A stretch of DNA of 64,000 nt, from assembly GCF_009769385.1 (NCBI RefSeq), contig NZ_ML775959.1, positions 1 through 64,000 on the forward strand, written 5' to 3'. Shown piece after piece: positions 25,151 through 37,500 of the stretch. The notes under the pieces are model-generated. The model was given only the letters and a program-made list of their open reading frames with translations. It ran no database searches and was not told the origin of the DNA. The translations under genes were made by a program, and so were the position numbers. Origin of the DNA: Saccharothrix deserti. Lineage in GTDB: Bacteria > Actinomycetota > Actinomycetes > Mycobacteriales > Pseudonocardiaceae. Within the stretch, counting starts at the first letter, position 1; every line of letters begins with the position of its first letter.

Positions 25151-25238
25151 GAGCACCGGGTCCGGACTCCGTCGACTTCGGCCGGACAGGAGGACAGCCG
25201 AGTTGACCGGGGGAAGCGTCTCAGCGAGGATTGCCTCA

Positions 25239-25910
25239 ATGGAAGTTGACGCCAACCTCCGGGATCGGGCGGCCCTGCACCGCGCGCTGGCCGATCCGGT
25301 CCGGCTCGGCATCGTCGAATTGCTGGCGGTCGGTGATCGGGCGCCTGGTGAGCTGGGGCAGGCCTTCGGCCTCACGTCCAACCTGCTGGCCCACCACCTC
25401 AAGGTGCTCCGCGAAGTCGGTTTGGTCGTTCGCGCGCCCTCGTACGCGGATCGCAGGCGCGCCTACGTCCGGCTCACCCCGGAACCGCTGGACAGGCTCG
25501 GGCTCACCGCGTCGGTCACCGCGCCACGCGTGGTGTTCGTGTGCACCCGAAACGCGGCCCGCTCGCCGCTCGCCGCAGCCGTGTGGAGCGCGCGCAGCAC
25601 CATCCCGGTCACCTCCGCCGGCACCCACCCCGGTCCCCGCCTCAACCCGCGCGCGATCAGCACGGCGGCACGCCACGGGCTGCGCCTCGGCCGCGACGGC
25701 ACCGCGCACGTCCGCGACGTGGTCGAGCCGGACGACCTGGTGGTGGCCGTCTGCGACAACGCCTACGAAGAACTCGGTCCCGGCGACCGGCGCGTGCACT
25801 GGTCCGTGCCCGACCCCGGCGCGGTCGACACGGACGAGATCTTCGAGGACGTCCTGGCGCAGCTCACCGAGCGGGTCGACCGGCTCGTGGCGATCGCGAG
25901 CGCACCGTGA
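25239..25910 (+). CDS. ArsR-type repressor fused to arsenate-reductase (LMW phosphatase) domain
   Basis: A protein of 223 aa from the ATG at 25239 (gagga nine bases upstream); a TTG at 25203 is less likely. Residues 1-85 form an ArsR winged helix (RALADPVRLGIVELLAVGD, TSNLLAHHLKVLREVGLV, DRRRAYVRL). Residues 90-223 form a low-molecular-weight phosphatase-like arsenate reductase with the catalytic loop FVCTRNAARSP (C-X5-R) and the distal acid region WSVPDPGAVD. Such fusions are known in actinomycetes. The gene overlaps the ChrA gene by 4 bases, so a metalloid/oxyanion resistance operon is likely. Confidence 0.85.
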   Translation: MEVDANLRDRAALHRALADPVRLGIVELLAVGDRAPGELGQAFGLTSNLLAHHLKVLREVGLVVRAPSYADRRRAYVRLTPEPLDRLGLTASVTAPRVVFVCTRNAARSPLAAAVWSARSTIPVTSAGTHPGPRLNPRAISTAARHGLRLGRDGTAHVRDVVEPDDLVVAVCDNAYEELGPGDRRVHWSVPDPGAVDTDEIFEDVLAQLTERVDRLVAIASAP

Positions 25911-27031
25911 CCCGAGTCGGCCTGGCGACCATCGCCCGCGAGTGGGGGCGCATCGGCTGCATCGGCTTCGGTGGACCGCCCGCGCACATCGCGCTGCTGC
26001 GGGACCTGTGCGTCACCCGGCGCGGCTGGCTCACCGACCGCGAGTTCGAGGACGGCATCGCGGTGACCAACCTGCTGCCCGGTCCCGCCTCGACGCAGCT
26101 CGCGATCCTGTGCGCGTGGCGACTGCGCGGCACGGCGGGCGCCCTGGTCGGCGGCGTGTGCTTCATCGTGCCGGGACTGCTGCTGATCCTCGCGCTGGCC
26201 GTGCTGTTCCTGGCCGACAACGCCCCCGCGTGGGTGACCGGTGCGGCGGCCGGAGCGGGCGCGGCCGTGCCCGCCGTGGCGGCGCACGCGGCGTGGGGCC
26301 TGATCCCCGGCAGCCGGAACCGCATCGGCGCCGCGTGGGCGGCACGCGTCCGGTGGGTGCTGTACCTGGCGGTCGGCGCGGTCGCGGCGGCGGTGACCGG
26401 CCCGTGGCTGGTGCTCGTGCTCGCCGCCGCCGGTCTGGTGGAGATCGCGGTGCGGACGCCGTCCGGTCGCCGTGCCGCGTGGCCCGTCGTCCTGGCCCTG
26501 CCCGCCGCCGGGGGAGGCCTCGGCGCACTGGCGTGGGTGGCGGCCAAGGTCGGCGCGCTGTCCTACGGCGGCGGGTTCGTCATCATCCCGCTGATGCGGC
26601 AGGACGCCGTGCACACGTACAGGTGGATGTCCGACGCCCAGTTCCTCAACGCGGTGGCGCTCGGCCAGATCACCCCGGGACCGGTCGTGCAGACCGTCGC
26701 GGTGGTCGGCTACGCCGCGGCCGGTCTGGGTGGCGGGCTGCTGGCGGCGTTCGTCGCGTTCGCGCCCTCGTTCGTGTTCGTCATCGCGGGCGGCCCGAGG
26801 CTGGAACAACTGCGGGACAACGACAAGGCCCAGGCGTTCCTCACCGGCGCGGGCGCCGCCGCCATCGGCGCGATCGCCGGTTCGACCGTGCCGCTGGCCT
26901 GGTCGCTGCACGAGCCGTGGCAGTTCGTCCTGCTGGGTGCCGCCGCGCTGTGGCTGCTGGTCCTGCGCCGGGGCGTGGTGACCGCGCTGGTCGCCTGCGG
27001 CGTCATCGGGGCCCTGATCGCGCTGTTCTGA
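25907..27031 (+). CDS. chrA: Chromate transporter ChrA
   Basis: A protein of 374 aa with two homologous CHR halves. The first begins WGRIGCIGFGGPPAHIALLR and has TNLLPGPASTQLAI; the second begins KVGALSYGGGFVIIPLMRQD with ALGQITPGPVVQTV. These paired GFGG/GGG...PGP motifs are diagnostic for the CHR family. The GTG start overlaps the stop of the ArsR-ArsC fusion, an unusual partner for a chromate pump. It could export chromate or another oxyanion. A 15-bp terminator follows. Confidence 0.85.
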   Translation: MTRVGLATIAREWGRIGCIGFGGPPAHIALLRDLCVTRRGWLTDREFEDGIAVTNLLPGPASTQLAILCAWRLRGTAGALVGGVCFIVPGLLLILALAVLFLADNAPAWVTGAAAGAGAAVPAVAAHAAWGLIPGSRNRIGAAWAARVRWVLYLAVGAVAAAVTGPWLVLVLAAAGLVEIAVRTPSGRRAAWPVVLALPAAGGGLGALAWVAAKVGALSYGGGFVIIPLMRQDAVHTYRWMSDAQFLNAVALGQITPGPVVQTVAVVGYAAAGLGGGLLAAFVAFAPSFVFVIAGGPRLEQLRDNDKAQAFLTGAGAAAIGAIAGSTVPLAWSLHEPWQFVLLGAAALWLLVLRRGVVTALVACGVIGALIALF

Positions 27032-27059
27032 CCGACTTCGCGGAGATGACGTCCGCAAC

Positions 27060-27095
27060 CGACCGCCGCGCGGCGTCGAGGCCGCGCGGCGGTCG
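27060..27095 (+). terminator. Bidirectional terminator between chrA and the NRPS operon
   Basis: Perfect 15-bp stem cgaccgccgcgcggc (27060-27074) with gccgcgcggcggtcg (27081-27095) and a 6-base loop. It lies between the convergent ends of chrA (+) and the mbtH gene (-) and marks the downstream border of the peptide cluster. Confidence 0.8.
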
Positions 27096-27110
27096 GAGCA
27101 CAACCCGGCC

Positions 27111-27302
27111 TCAGTCCATCGCGGCACGCAAGGAGGCCGGCCGCATATCGGTCCACACCGCGTCCACGTGCGCCGAGCACTCGTCCTTCGTGCCCTTGGT
27201 GCCCTCGAACCGCCACCCCGCCGGCACGTCGTGGTGCGCCGGCCACAGCGAGTACTGGCCCTCGTCGTTCACCAGCACCTGGTAGGTGATGTCGTCCCTC
27301 AT
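27111..27302 (-). CDS. MbtH-like protein
   Basis: A protein of 63 aa with the full MbtH signature: VNDEGQYSLWP, then PAGWRFEG, GTKDEC and VWTDMRPASLR with the three conserved tryptophans. MbtH proteins bind adenylation domains and are needed for their folding or activity. The ATG overlaps the stop of the MFS gene (ATGA), so it is the last gene of the NRPS operon and should serve the seven intact A domains. Confidence 0.93.
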   Translation of the reverse strand: MRDDITYQVLVNDEGQYSLWPAHHDVPAGWRFEGTKGTKDECSAHVDAVWTDMRPASLRAAMD

Positions 27303-28525
27303 GCCTTCTCCTCCTCGTCGACTGGAACCGCCCCGTACCCGCGCAGAGTCGGGCTGACGGTGACGAATACGGTGATCAGGAAAATCCCCACCGCGCACAC
27401 CACGACCGCGGTGCGGGCGGACAGGAGTTCGGTCAGCACGCCGCCGACCAGGGGCCCCAACGCCCCGGCCAGCCCGACGACCACCGCCATCACGCCGCTC
27501 AGACGTCCCCGCAGCGCGTCCGGGGTGAGCAGCAGCTGGTGCGTGCCGATGGTGGTGTTGGCGGTCGGCGCGAGGAACGTCATCAACGCGAACAACCCGC
27601 CCAGCAGATAAGCCGACTGCACCACCAGCGCGACCGGCGTCAGCAGGCACAGCACCCAGAACACCGACGCGATCGACCGGTGCGGCCCGAGCCTGCGGTG
27701 CAGCCACGGCGCGACCAGCGCACCGAGCACACCGCCCACCCCGAGCATCGCCGCCATCACGCCGATCTCGGCGGACGACGCGCCCCGCCCTTGCGCCAGC
27801 ACGATGACCACCAGGTAGAACGCGGTGAAGAACAGGTTCAGCACCACCGCGCACACCGCGGTCACCCGGATCTCCGGCCGGCCCCACACCCACCGCAGCC
27901 CCTCACCGATCGACCGCAGGATGTGCGGCGGCCGAGACGACACCCGCTCCACCGGCGGCACCCGCAGGAACAGCAGCGTCACGAACGCCAGCACGTGCGT
28001 CACCATGTCCACCAGGAACGGCAACCACCGCGTCACGGCGAACAGCACACCGCCCAACGCCGTCCCCGACATCTGCCCCAACGACGACCGCGCCGTGTTC
28101 ATCGCCACCGCCGTGGCCAACTGCGAGTCCGGCACGAGCCGAGGCAGGCAGGCGTCCTCCGCGGGCTCGAACAACGCCCGGCACACCCCCAGCACGGCCG
28201 CCACCGCGACCAGGTGCGCCACCGAAACCGCGTCCGCCCACACGGCCAACACCAGCCCGCCCAGCGCGAACGCCTGGGCCGCCTCGCAGCACAGCATGAT
28301 CCGGCGCCGATCCCACCGGTCGACCAACGCGCCGGCGGGCAACCCGGCCACCAGCTGAGCGGCGGCATCGGCCGCCAACACCAGCCCGGACACCGCCGGC
28401 GACCCGGTGACCGCCAGCACCAGCAGCGGGAACGCGATCATCGAGGCGCTGAACCCCACTTCGGCCAACGCCTGACCGCTCCACAACAACGTGTAGTTCC
28501 GATTGCGCGCCAAGGACGTGGTCAC
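27299..28525 (-). CDS. MFS exporter of the NRPS cluster
   Basis: A protein of 408 aa with 12 predicted helices, of the EntS/MdtH-like MFS_3 group ([20 protein letters not shown] at the N terminus, [19 protein letters not shown] after helix 2, [16 protein letters not shown]). GTG start overlaps the TGA of the second NRPS gene and its stop overlaps the mbtH start, so it is translationally coupled to the synthetase. It most likely exports the finished peptide and gives self-protection. Confidence 0.88.
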   Translation of the reverse strand: MTTSLARNRNYTLLWSGQALAEVGFSASMIAFPLLVLAVTGSPAVSGLVLAADAAAQLVAGLPAGALVDRWDRRRIMLCCEAAQAFALGGLVLAVWADAVSVAHLVAVAAVLGVCRALFEPAEDACLPRLVPDSQLATAVAMNTARSSLGQMSGTALGGVLFAVTRWLPFLVDMVTHVLAFVTLLFLRVPPVERVSSRPPHILRSIGEGLRWVWGRPEIRVTAVCAVVLNLFFTAFYLVVIVLAQGRGASSAEIGVMAAMLGVGGVLGALVAPWLHRRLGPHRSIASVFWVLCLLTPVALVVQSAYLLGGLFALMTFLAPTANTTIGTHQLLLTPDALRGRLSGVMAVVVGLAGALGPLVGGVLTELLSARTAVVVCAVGIFLITVFVTVSPTLRGYGAVPVDEEEKA

Positions 28526-31500
28526 ATCGCACCCCGGCAATCCGCGGCGATCGCCCGGAGCGCGGTGGCGAAGTCGGCGGCCACCGACTCGATCTCCGCG
28601 CCCGAGTGCACCGACGGGTGGTAGTACCAGGTGAATCCCAACGTCCGACCGGCCTCGCCGACGACGTCGAGCACGTGGTCGCCGACGTCCGCCGGGTCGT
28701 GTTCGTGGCCGACCGACGGCAGCACCGCCCGGTACAGGCCGGTCGACTCCGCCGAACCGCCGTCGAACTGGCCCAGGTAGTTGAACGACACGGCGGGCCG
28801 CCCGGCGTCGGGCACCAGACCGTGCTGCCGCAGCGCCCCGTACCCGAAACCGTTGCCCGGCACGGCCCGCAGCTGCCGCCGCACCGCCTTCACCCGGTCC
28901 CGCCAGGTCCCGTCCGGCACGTCCAACGCCACCGGGAACACCGTGGTGAACCAGCCGACGGTCCGCGAGAGGTCCACGTCCAGCACGTCCTCCCGCCCGT
29001 GCCCCTCCAGGTCGACCGCGACCCGCGACGACCCGGTCCACCGGGCCAACGCCCACGCCAACGCGGCCAGCAGCACGTCGTTGATCCGCGTCCGGTAGGC
29101 GACCGGCGCACCGCGCAACAGCGCGTCCGTGTCGTCCGCCGACAACTCCACCGTCACCGCCTCCGCCGCACCGCGAGGCGTCGGACCGGGCGGGAACGTC
29201 GCGCTCCAGTGCGCGACCTCGTCGTCCAACCCGCCGCCGAGCACGTGGGCCTCCAACCGCCGCGACCACTCCTGGTACGAGGTCGTCTTGGCGCCCAGGT
29301 CCTCACCCCGGTACGCGGTCTCCAGGTCGTCCAGCAGGATCCGCCACGACACCCCGTCCACCACCAGGTGGTGCGCCACCAGCAACAACAGCGGCTGTTC
29401 GGCCCGGAACAACACCGCCCGGAACAGTGGACCGGACCCCAGGTCGAACGACGCGTGCACCTCGTCCGCGACCGCCTCCAACTCCTCGGCCCCGTCCACC
29501 ACGGTCAGCACGTCGACGTCGACATCACGAACACCGTCGTTGTGCTGCCGCCACACCCCGTCGACCGACGTGAACCGCAGTCGCAACGCGTCGTGGTGCG
29601 CCACCAGCACCCCCAACGCCCGCCGCAGCGCCGCGACGTCCACCGCCGGATCCAGCTCCACCAGGTGCGACTGGTTGAAGTGGTGCGGGTTGCGCCGCCC
29701 GGACGTCAGGAACCAGTGCTGGATCGGCGTCAACGGCACGTCACCGACCACCGGCGCCCGCTCGGCTCCCGACACCACCTCCGCCGACACGTGCGGCGCC
29801 AACGAAGCGATGGTCTGGTGCACGAACAGGTCCCGCGTCGCGAACCGGTACCCGGCCTGCCGCGCCCGCGCCACCACCTGCATGCTCAGGATCGAATCGC
29901 CGCCGAGCGCGAAGAAGTTGTCCTCAACCCCGACGCGCGGCACACCGAGCACATCGGCCCACACCGCCGCCAACGCCTCCTCCACCGGCCCACCGGGTGC
30001 GACGTACCCGGCACCGGCCGGCGCCGAGAAGTCCGGCTCGGGCAGCCGCGCCCGGTCCACCTTCCCGTTCGGGCTGATCGGCAACGCCTCCACCGGCACG
30101 AACAGCGACGGCACCAGGTAGTCCGGCAGCGACTCGCCCAGGAACTCCCGGACCTTCGCCACCTCGCCGACGACGTACGCCACGAGCCGCTTGTGCCCAC
30201 GCCCGTCGGCCCGAGCCACCACGACCGCCTCGCGCACGTCCGGGTGCCGCAGCAAGGCCGTCTCGACCTCGCCCAACTCGATCCGGAACCCCCGGATCTT
30301 CACCTGCTCGTCGGCCCGCCCCAGGTAGTCGAGAACGCCCGACCGCATCCGATCGCCGGCTCCGCCGACGGCGGTCCACCGCACCACGTCACCCGTGCGG
30401 TACATCCGCGACCCGGGTGGCCCGAACGGGTCCGCCACGAACCGCGACGCGGTCAACCCCGGCCGGTCCAGGTACCCGCGCGCCAACCCGACACCCGACA
30501 CGTACAGCTCACCGGCCACCCCGACCGGCACGGGCTGCAACGCGCCGTCCAACACGTGCACCCGCGTACCGGGGATCGGTCGCCCGATCGGCGGCACACC
30601 ACCGGGTTCCAGCGGCTCGCTCCACGACGTGACCACAGTGGACTCGGTCGGCCCGTACGCGTTGATCATCCGCCGCCCCGGGGCCCACCGCCGCACCAGA
30701 TCCGCCGAACACGCGTCACCACCCACGACCAGCGTGCGGAACGTCGGCAGCTCCACATCCGGCACGGTGGCGAGCGCGACCGGCGGGATCAACGCGTGCG
30801 TCACCCCGAACGAGTCGATCACCTCGGCCAACTGGTCACCGAGCAGCGGCCCCGGCGGCGGCACGACCAGCGCCGCGCCCGCCGGCAGCGCCATGCACAG
30901 CTCCAGCACCGAGGCGTCGAAGCTGGGGGAGGAGAACTCCAGCACCCGATCACCCGGCGACACGTCGAAGTGCGCGATCTCGGCCGCCGAGAACGTCCCC
31001 AGCCCGGCGTGCGACACCACCACGCCCTTCGGCCGCCCGGTCGACCCGGACGTGTAGATCACGTATGCCGGGTGTTCGGGGCGCACCACCACACCGGGAT
31101 TCGTGTCCGGCTGCCCATCCGACGCCACCGGCCCGTCCAGCACCACCAACGGCCGGGCGTCGGCCAGCATGAACGAGATCCGCTCCGCCGGGTACTCCGG
31201 ATCGACCGGCAGGAACGCCGCACCGGCCTTCAACACCGCCAGCTCGGCCACCACCAGGTCCACCGACCGGGGCATCCGCAACGCGACGATCCGCTCCGGC
31301 CCGGCGCCCAACCCGATCAGGTGGTGCGCCAACCGGTTCGCCCGCGCGTTCAGCTCGGCGTACGTCACATCGACCGCACCGGTCAGCGCCAACGCGTCCG
31401 GCGTCCGCGCCACCTGAGCCTCGACCGACTCCACGAAACCGGGACCGTCGACAGCCGGACCGGCCGAACCCCACGCCGCCAACAACTCCCGCTCACCGTC

Positions 31501-34500
31501 GGGCAGCACCGGCAACGCCCACAGTGGGCGGTCCGCGTCGGCCGCGATCCCGGACAGCAGCACGCCGAGGTGCTCGACCAGCCGCCCGATCGTGTCCGCG
31601 TCGAACAGGTCCGTGTTGAACTCGACCGACCCGAGCAGCCCGCCGTCACCCTCCTCGGTGAACTCCACCGTCACGTCGAACCCGGTGCTCACCACGGGCT
31701 GCGCGACGTCGACCGCCTCCAGCCCCGGGAAACCGGGTGCCTGCGGCGCGTTCTGCAACGCCACCACGGCTTGGAACAACGGCGTGCGGCTGGTGTCGCG
31801 GTCCGGCTGCACCGCGTCCACCACCCGCTCGAACGGCACGTCCTGGTGCGCGAGCGCGTCCAGCACGGTCTCCCGCGTCCGGGCCAGGAACTCGGGGAAC
31901 GTCGCGGACGGCGAGATCCGCGCCCGCAACACCACCGTGTTGACGAAGAACCCGACCAGGTCCTGCGTCTCCGCCCGCTCGCGCCCGGACGCCACCGTGC
32001 CCACCGCGAAGTCGTCCTGCCCGGACCAGCGGTGGAACAACACCTGGCAGGCCGCCACCAACGCCATGAACAACGTGCCGTCCACCGCCCGAGCCAGTTC
32101 CCGCAACCGTTCCGCCACCGGTGCGGGCACGACGAACTCGGTCTGCGCGCCCGCCGTCGTCTGCACGGGCGGCCGTGGCCGGTCGGTCGGCAGCTCCAAC
32201 GCGGGCACGTCCGCCAACTGCTCACGCCAGTAGTCCAGCTGAACGTCCAACGGCTGTTCCCGTTGCCAGGCCGCGAAATCGCCGTACCGGATCGGCAGCG
32301 GCGGCAACTCCTCACCGTCGTACAGCGCGGCGAGATCGGACATCAGCACGCCGCCGGACCACCCGTCGGTGATGATGTGGTGCATCGTCAACGCCAACAC
32401 GTGATCGTCCGGCCCGAGACGCACCAACACCGGCCGGAACAGCGGCCCTTCGGCCAGGTCGAACGGCTCCACCGCAGGCATCTCATCGACCACCGGCAGC
32501 ACCACGTCCGCAGCCGACCGGACCACCGCCACCGGCAACCCGTCCACCGCCGGGAACGTCGTGCGCAACGGCTCGTGCCGCGCCACCACCCCCGACAGCG
32601 CCCGCTCCAACCGAGGCACGTCCAACCCGCCACGCAACCGCACCGCCAACGGCGTCACGTACTCGGTCCCACCGGGCGAGAACTGGTCCAAGAACCACAA
32701 CCGCTGCTGCGCGAACGACAACGGCAGCTCACCCTCGACCCGCGAAATCACCGACCCCGCAGCACCGGACAACCGAGCCGCGAGTCCCGCCACCGTCGGG
32801 TGGTCGAACAGGTCGCGCGGCGACACGTCGAACCACGACCGCAGCCGCGACACCACTCGGATGCTGGAGATCGAGTCGCCACCCAGCGCGAAGAAGTTGT
32901 CCTCCACGCCCACCGCGGCCAACCCCAACACGTCGGCCCACACCGAGGCGACCACCCGCTCGGCCTCCGTGCGCGGCGCGACGAAGCCACCGGCGGCCGA
33001 CGCCTCCCGTTCCGGAGCGGGCAGTGCGGCACGGTCCAGCTTGCCGTTCGCGTTCAGCGGCAAGCGTTCCAGCGGCACGTACGCGGTGGGCACCATGTAA
33101 TCCGGCAACGCCCGCGCCACGTGCTCGCGCAACCCGACAGCGGACGCCGCCTCGGCCGGCACGTAGTAGGCGACCAGGCGGTCCTCCCGCACCACCACCG
33201 CGACCTGCGCCACGGCCGTGTGCGCGGCCAACACCGCCTCGATCTCACCCAACTCGATCCGGTACCCGCGGATCTTCACCTGCTGGTCCGCCCGCCCGAA
33301 GTACTCCAACCGACCGTCGACCCACCGGGCCAGGTCACCGGTCCGGTACATCCGCGACCCCGCCGGACCGAACGGGTTCGCCACGAACCGCGACGCCGTC
33401 AGCCCCGGCCGGTTGAGGTACCCACGCGCCACGCCGGGACCGGCCACGTACATCTCACCGACCACCCCGGCCGCGACCGGCTGCAACTCCTCGTCCAGCA
33501 CGTAGACCCGCAGATCCGGGATCGGCACACCGATCGACCCGTCACGCCCGGAAGAGGAGACAGCGCTCCACGTCACGTGCACGGTCGTCTCGGTGATCCC
33601 GTACATGTTGACCAGCGCGCCCGACCCGCGCCACGCGGACAGCTTGCGCACGTCCAGCGCCTCACCACCGAAGATCACGTACCGGACGTCGAGATCCGGC
33701 GCCTCCGCGAGCAGTTGGTAGAACGCCGACGGCGTCTGGTTCAGCACCGTCACGCCCTCGTCGGCCACCAACCGGGCGAACTCGCGCGGCGACCGCGACA
33801 CCTCGTACGGCACCACGACCAGCCGCCCGCCGTGCAACAACGCGCCCCACAGCTCCCACACCGAGAAGTCGAACGCGTAGCTGTGGAACAACGTCCACAC
33901 GTCGTCCGCCCCGAACCCGAACCACCGGTCGGTCTCCGAGAACAACCGCACCACGTTCGAGTGCGGCACCACGACACCCTTGGGCCGGCCGGTCGAACCC
34001 GACGTGTAGATCACGTAAGCGGCGTTGTCCGGCCGCAGCGGCACGTCCGGCGCGTCCACCGGCAGCCCGGACCGGTCGGACAGGTCGGGAAGGGAGTCGA
34101 GGGTTGTCGTCGGCTGGGAGTCGCCGATCATGTAGGAGACACGATCGGCCGGGTACGAAACATCCAACGGCAGATAAGCCGCCCCCGCCTTCAACACCCC
34201 CAACACCGCCACGACGAGGTCCAGCGAGCGCGGGAACCTCAACGCCACCAACGACTCCGGCCCGGCGCCCACCCCGATCAGGTGGTGTGCCAACCGGTTG
34301 GCCCGCTCGTCCAGCTCCCGGTACGTCAGGTGAGCGCCCTCGCACGTCACCGCCACCGCATCGGGCGTGCGCGCGGCCCGCGCGGCGAACAGCGACGGGA
34401 TGGTGTCCTCGACCACGGCCCCGGACACTGTGGCGCCGGACGGTGTGGCACCGGACGATGGGCCGTTCCACGACACCAGCACCTGGTCCAACTCGGCGTC

Positions 34501-37500
34501 CGACAGCCACGGCAGCTCGAACACCCGCCGGTGCGGGTCCGCGCCGATCCCGTCGAGCAGCCGACCCAGCCGGTCGCCCAGCGCGGCAATGGTGGAGGCG
34601 TCGAACAGCCGGGGGTCGTAGGTCAACTCCACGTGCAAGGCGTCGTCCACGTGCGCGCGCACGGCGAGCGGGAACGTCGTGGTGTCCAAGCCGTCGACCT
34701 CACCCACGCGCGGCGCGCCGTCGGGCGTGTCCTTGTCCACCGGGTAGTTCTCGAACGCCAGCAGGCTGTCGAACAGGCGGGTGCCCGCCCAACCCTGCAC
34801 CTGGGCCAGCGACACGTGCTCGAACTGCCGGGACTCGCTCTGCGCCTCCTGCAACCGGCGCAGCCAGGCGACCACCTCGGCCTCGGACTCCACCGACACC
34901 CTGGTCGGCACGGTGTTGATGAACATGCCCACCATCGACTCGACGCCGGGCAGTTCGGCCGGGCGGCCGGACACCGTGCTGCCGAACACCACGTCCCGCC
35001 GGCCCGACATCCGCGCCAGCAGCAGCGCCCACGCGCCCTGGACCAGCGTGTTCACCGTCAGACCGTGCGTCCGGGCGACCGCGTCCAACGCGGTGACCGG
35101 CAGGTCCAGCACGATCTGCGCGGACGACTCGGCGCGGTGCGCCTCGGCGGGCGGCCGGTCGAACGGCAGGGGAGTGGGCGTGTCGAACCCGGCCAGCACA
35201 CCCCGCCAGTACGACTCGGCGGCCGACTGGTCGAGTTCGGCGAGCCAGGCCAGGTAGTCGCGGAACGGCCGGCGCGCCGGTGCGGTGCCGCCCGCGTACT
35301 CGTTCAGCACCTCTCCGAACACCTGCGCGGTGCTCCACCCGTCCAGGAGCACGTGGTGCGAGGTCCACAACAGGTCGATCTCGGTGTCCGACACCCGCCC
35401 GATGGCCAGCCGCATCAACGGCGCGGTGGTCAGGTCCACGCCCGCCGCCGCATCGGCCGCCACCAACTCGTCGGTGACGTCGGCGCAGGTCACCGGCACG
35501 GTCACCCCGCGCCGCACGACCTGCACCGGCTCGTCCAAGCCCTCCCACACCACGCTGGAACGCAGGATCGGCGTGCGGTCCACGACCCGCTGCCACGCCG
35601 CGCCGAACCGCGCCGGATCATCCACACCGGACAGTCGCACCCGCAGCTGGTTCACGTACGCGGTGCCGTCGTCGACCAGGCTGTGGAACAACATGCCCGC
35701 CTGCAACGGGGTGAGCGGGTAGATGTCCTCGACGTCGGGGGAGGCGATCCGGTCCACCTGCTCGGCGGTGAGCTTCGCCAGCGGGAAGTCCGACGGCGTG
35801 CGGCCCCAGGCGTCGGGTCGGGCGCAGAACGCGACGATCCCGCGCAGCGCGTCCAGCATCCGGTCGGCCAGTGCCCACACCGCGACCTCGTCGTGGGCTT
35901 CGGTCGAGTACTCCCAGTCCACCACCAGCTCGCCCGCCGACACGGCGGCGGTGATGTCGAGCAGGTACGGGCGGGTCAGGTCGTCCGGCACCTCACGGCC
36001 GTGATCTGCTCCGGCTTCGGTGTCCGATCCGATCTTGGCGAGTTCGTCGTCCCACCGGCCGAGGTAGTTGAAGCACACCCGGGGCAGCGAGCCGGTCAGG
36101 CCGCGATCCCAGTGCTTGAGGGCTTCGTAGCTCAACCCCTTGTCCGGGACGGCCCGCAGCTGTTCCTTCACCGATTTGAGCGCCGCACCCCAGTCACCGT
36201 CAGGCAGCTCCAACGCCACCGGGAACTGGGCGGTGAACCAGCCGACCGTGCGGGACGGGTCCACGCCCTCGAACAGCTCCTCCCGGCCGTGACCCTCCAG
36301 CGTCACCAGCGCCCGCCCGGCGAACGCCGAGGTCAACGCGGTGAGCAGCACGTCGTTGACCTGCGTGCGGTAGGCGTCCGGGACGGCGTGCAGCAGCGCG
36401 TCCGTCTCGGCCCGACCCAGGCGCACCGACACGTTGCGCGCGGTGCCCGCCGTCGTCGGCACTGCCTCCTGGACCGGAACGGCCTCCACCGGCACGGCGG
36501 CCCAGTGCGCGAGGGCGTGGTCGAACCGGCCGTCGCGCACGTGCCGGTCGAGCCTGCGCGCCCAGTCGGTGAACGCGGTGCTCTTCGGGCCGAGGTCACC
36601 GCCGGCCAGCGCGGTGTCCAGGTCGGCCAGCAGGATCCGCCACGACACCGCGTCGACCACCAGGTGGTGCGCGGTGACGAACAGCCTGCCGTCGGCGAAC
36701 AGCACCGCGCGCAGCAGCGGACCGTGCCGCAGGTCGAGGCTGGTCCGGGCGAGTTCGGCCTCGGTGGCGAGGTCTTCGGTGGACGCGAGGTGGAACACCT
36801 CGGCGGACTCGACGTCAGCGACCTCCTGCTGCCACACGCCGTCGACCCGGGTGAACCGCAGCCGCAGCGCGTCGTGGTGGGCGACCACGGCCCGCACGGC
36901 GTCGCGCACGACAGCGGGCTCGACGTCACCCACCTCCACGACCACCGACATGGTGAAGTGCGCCAACGGCCCGTGGTTGGTGAAGAACCAGCGTTGGATG
37001 GGGGTGAGCGGCGCCTGGCCAGAAGGAACGGGCACCGTGACGGCCTCGTGGGCCGGCCCGGCGTCGTCGGTGACGGCGAGCGCGAGATCGGCGACGGTTT
37101 GGCGCAGGAAGACGTCCTTGGACGTCAGCTTCAGACCGGCCTGCCGGGCGCGTGACACGACCTGCATGCTCAGGATCGAGTCGCCGCCGAGCGCGAAGAA
37201 GTTGTCCCGCGCGCCGACCCGTTCGACGCCCAACACCTCGGCCCAGATGTCCGCGAGCGTGGCGGCGACACCCGCTTCGGGCGCCACGTACCCGGCGTCG
37301 GTGAACGTCGGCGCGGGCAGCGCCCGCCGGTCCACCTTGCCGCTCGGCGTCAGCGGCAGCGCGTCCAGCGGCACGAACGCCGACGGCACCAGGTAGTCCG
37401 GCAGCCGCTGCTTGAGCCAGCCGGCCAGGTCGGTGGCCGTGCCGGCGGTGTAGGCGACGAGCCTCTGGTGGCCGTTGTGCTCGCGTGCTGTCACGGCCGC

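Noticed and set aside
28606-37155. Very long + strand open frames opposite the NRPS genes (up to 2849 residues; another at 40228-46353)
   Set aside because: They are arginine/histidine-rich antisense shadows of the high-GC NRPS coding strand, with no domains.
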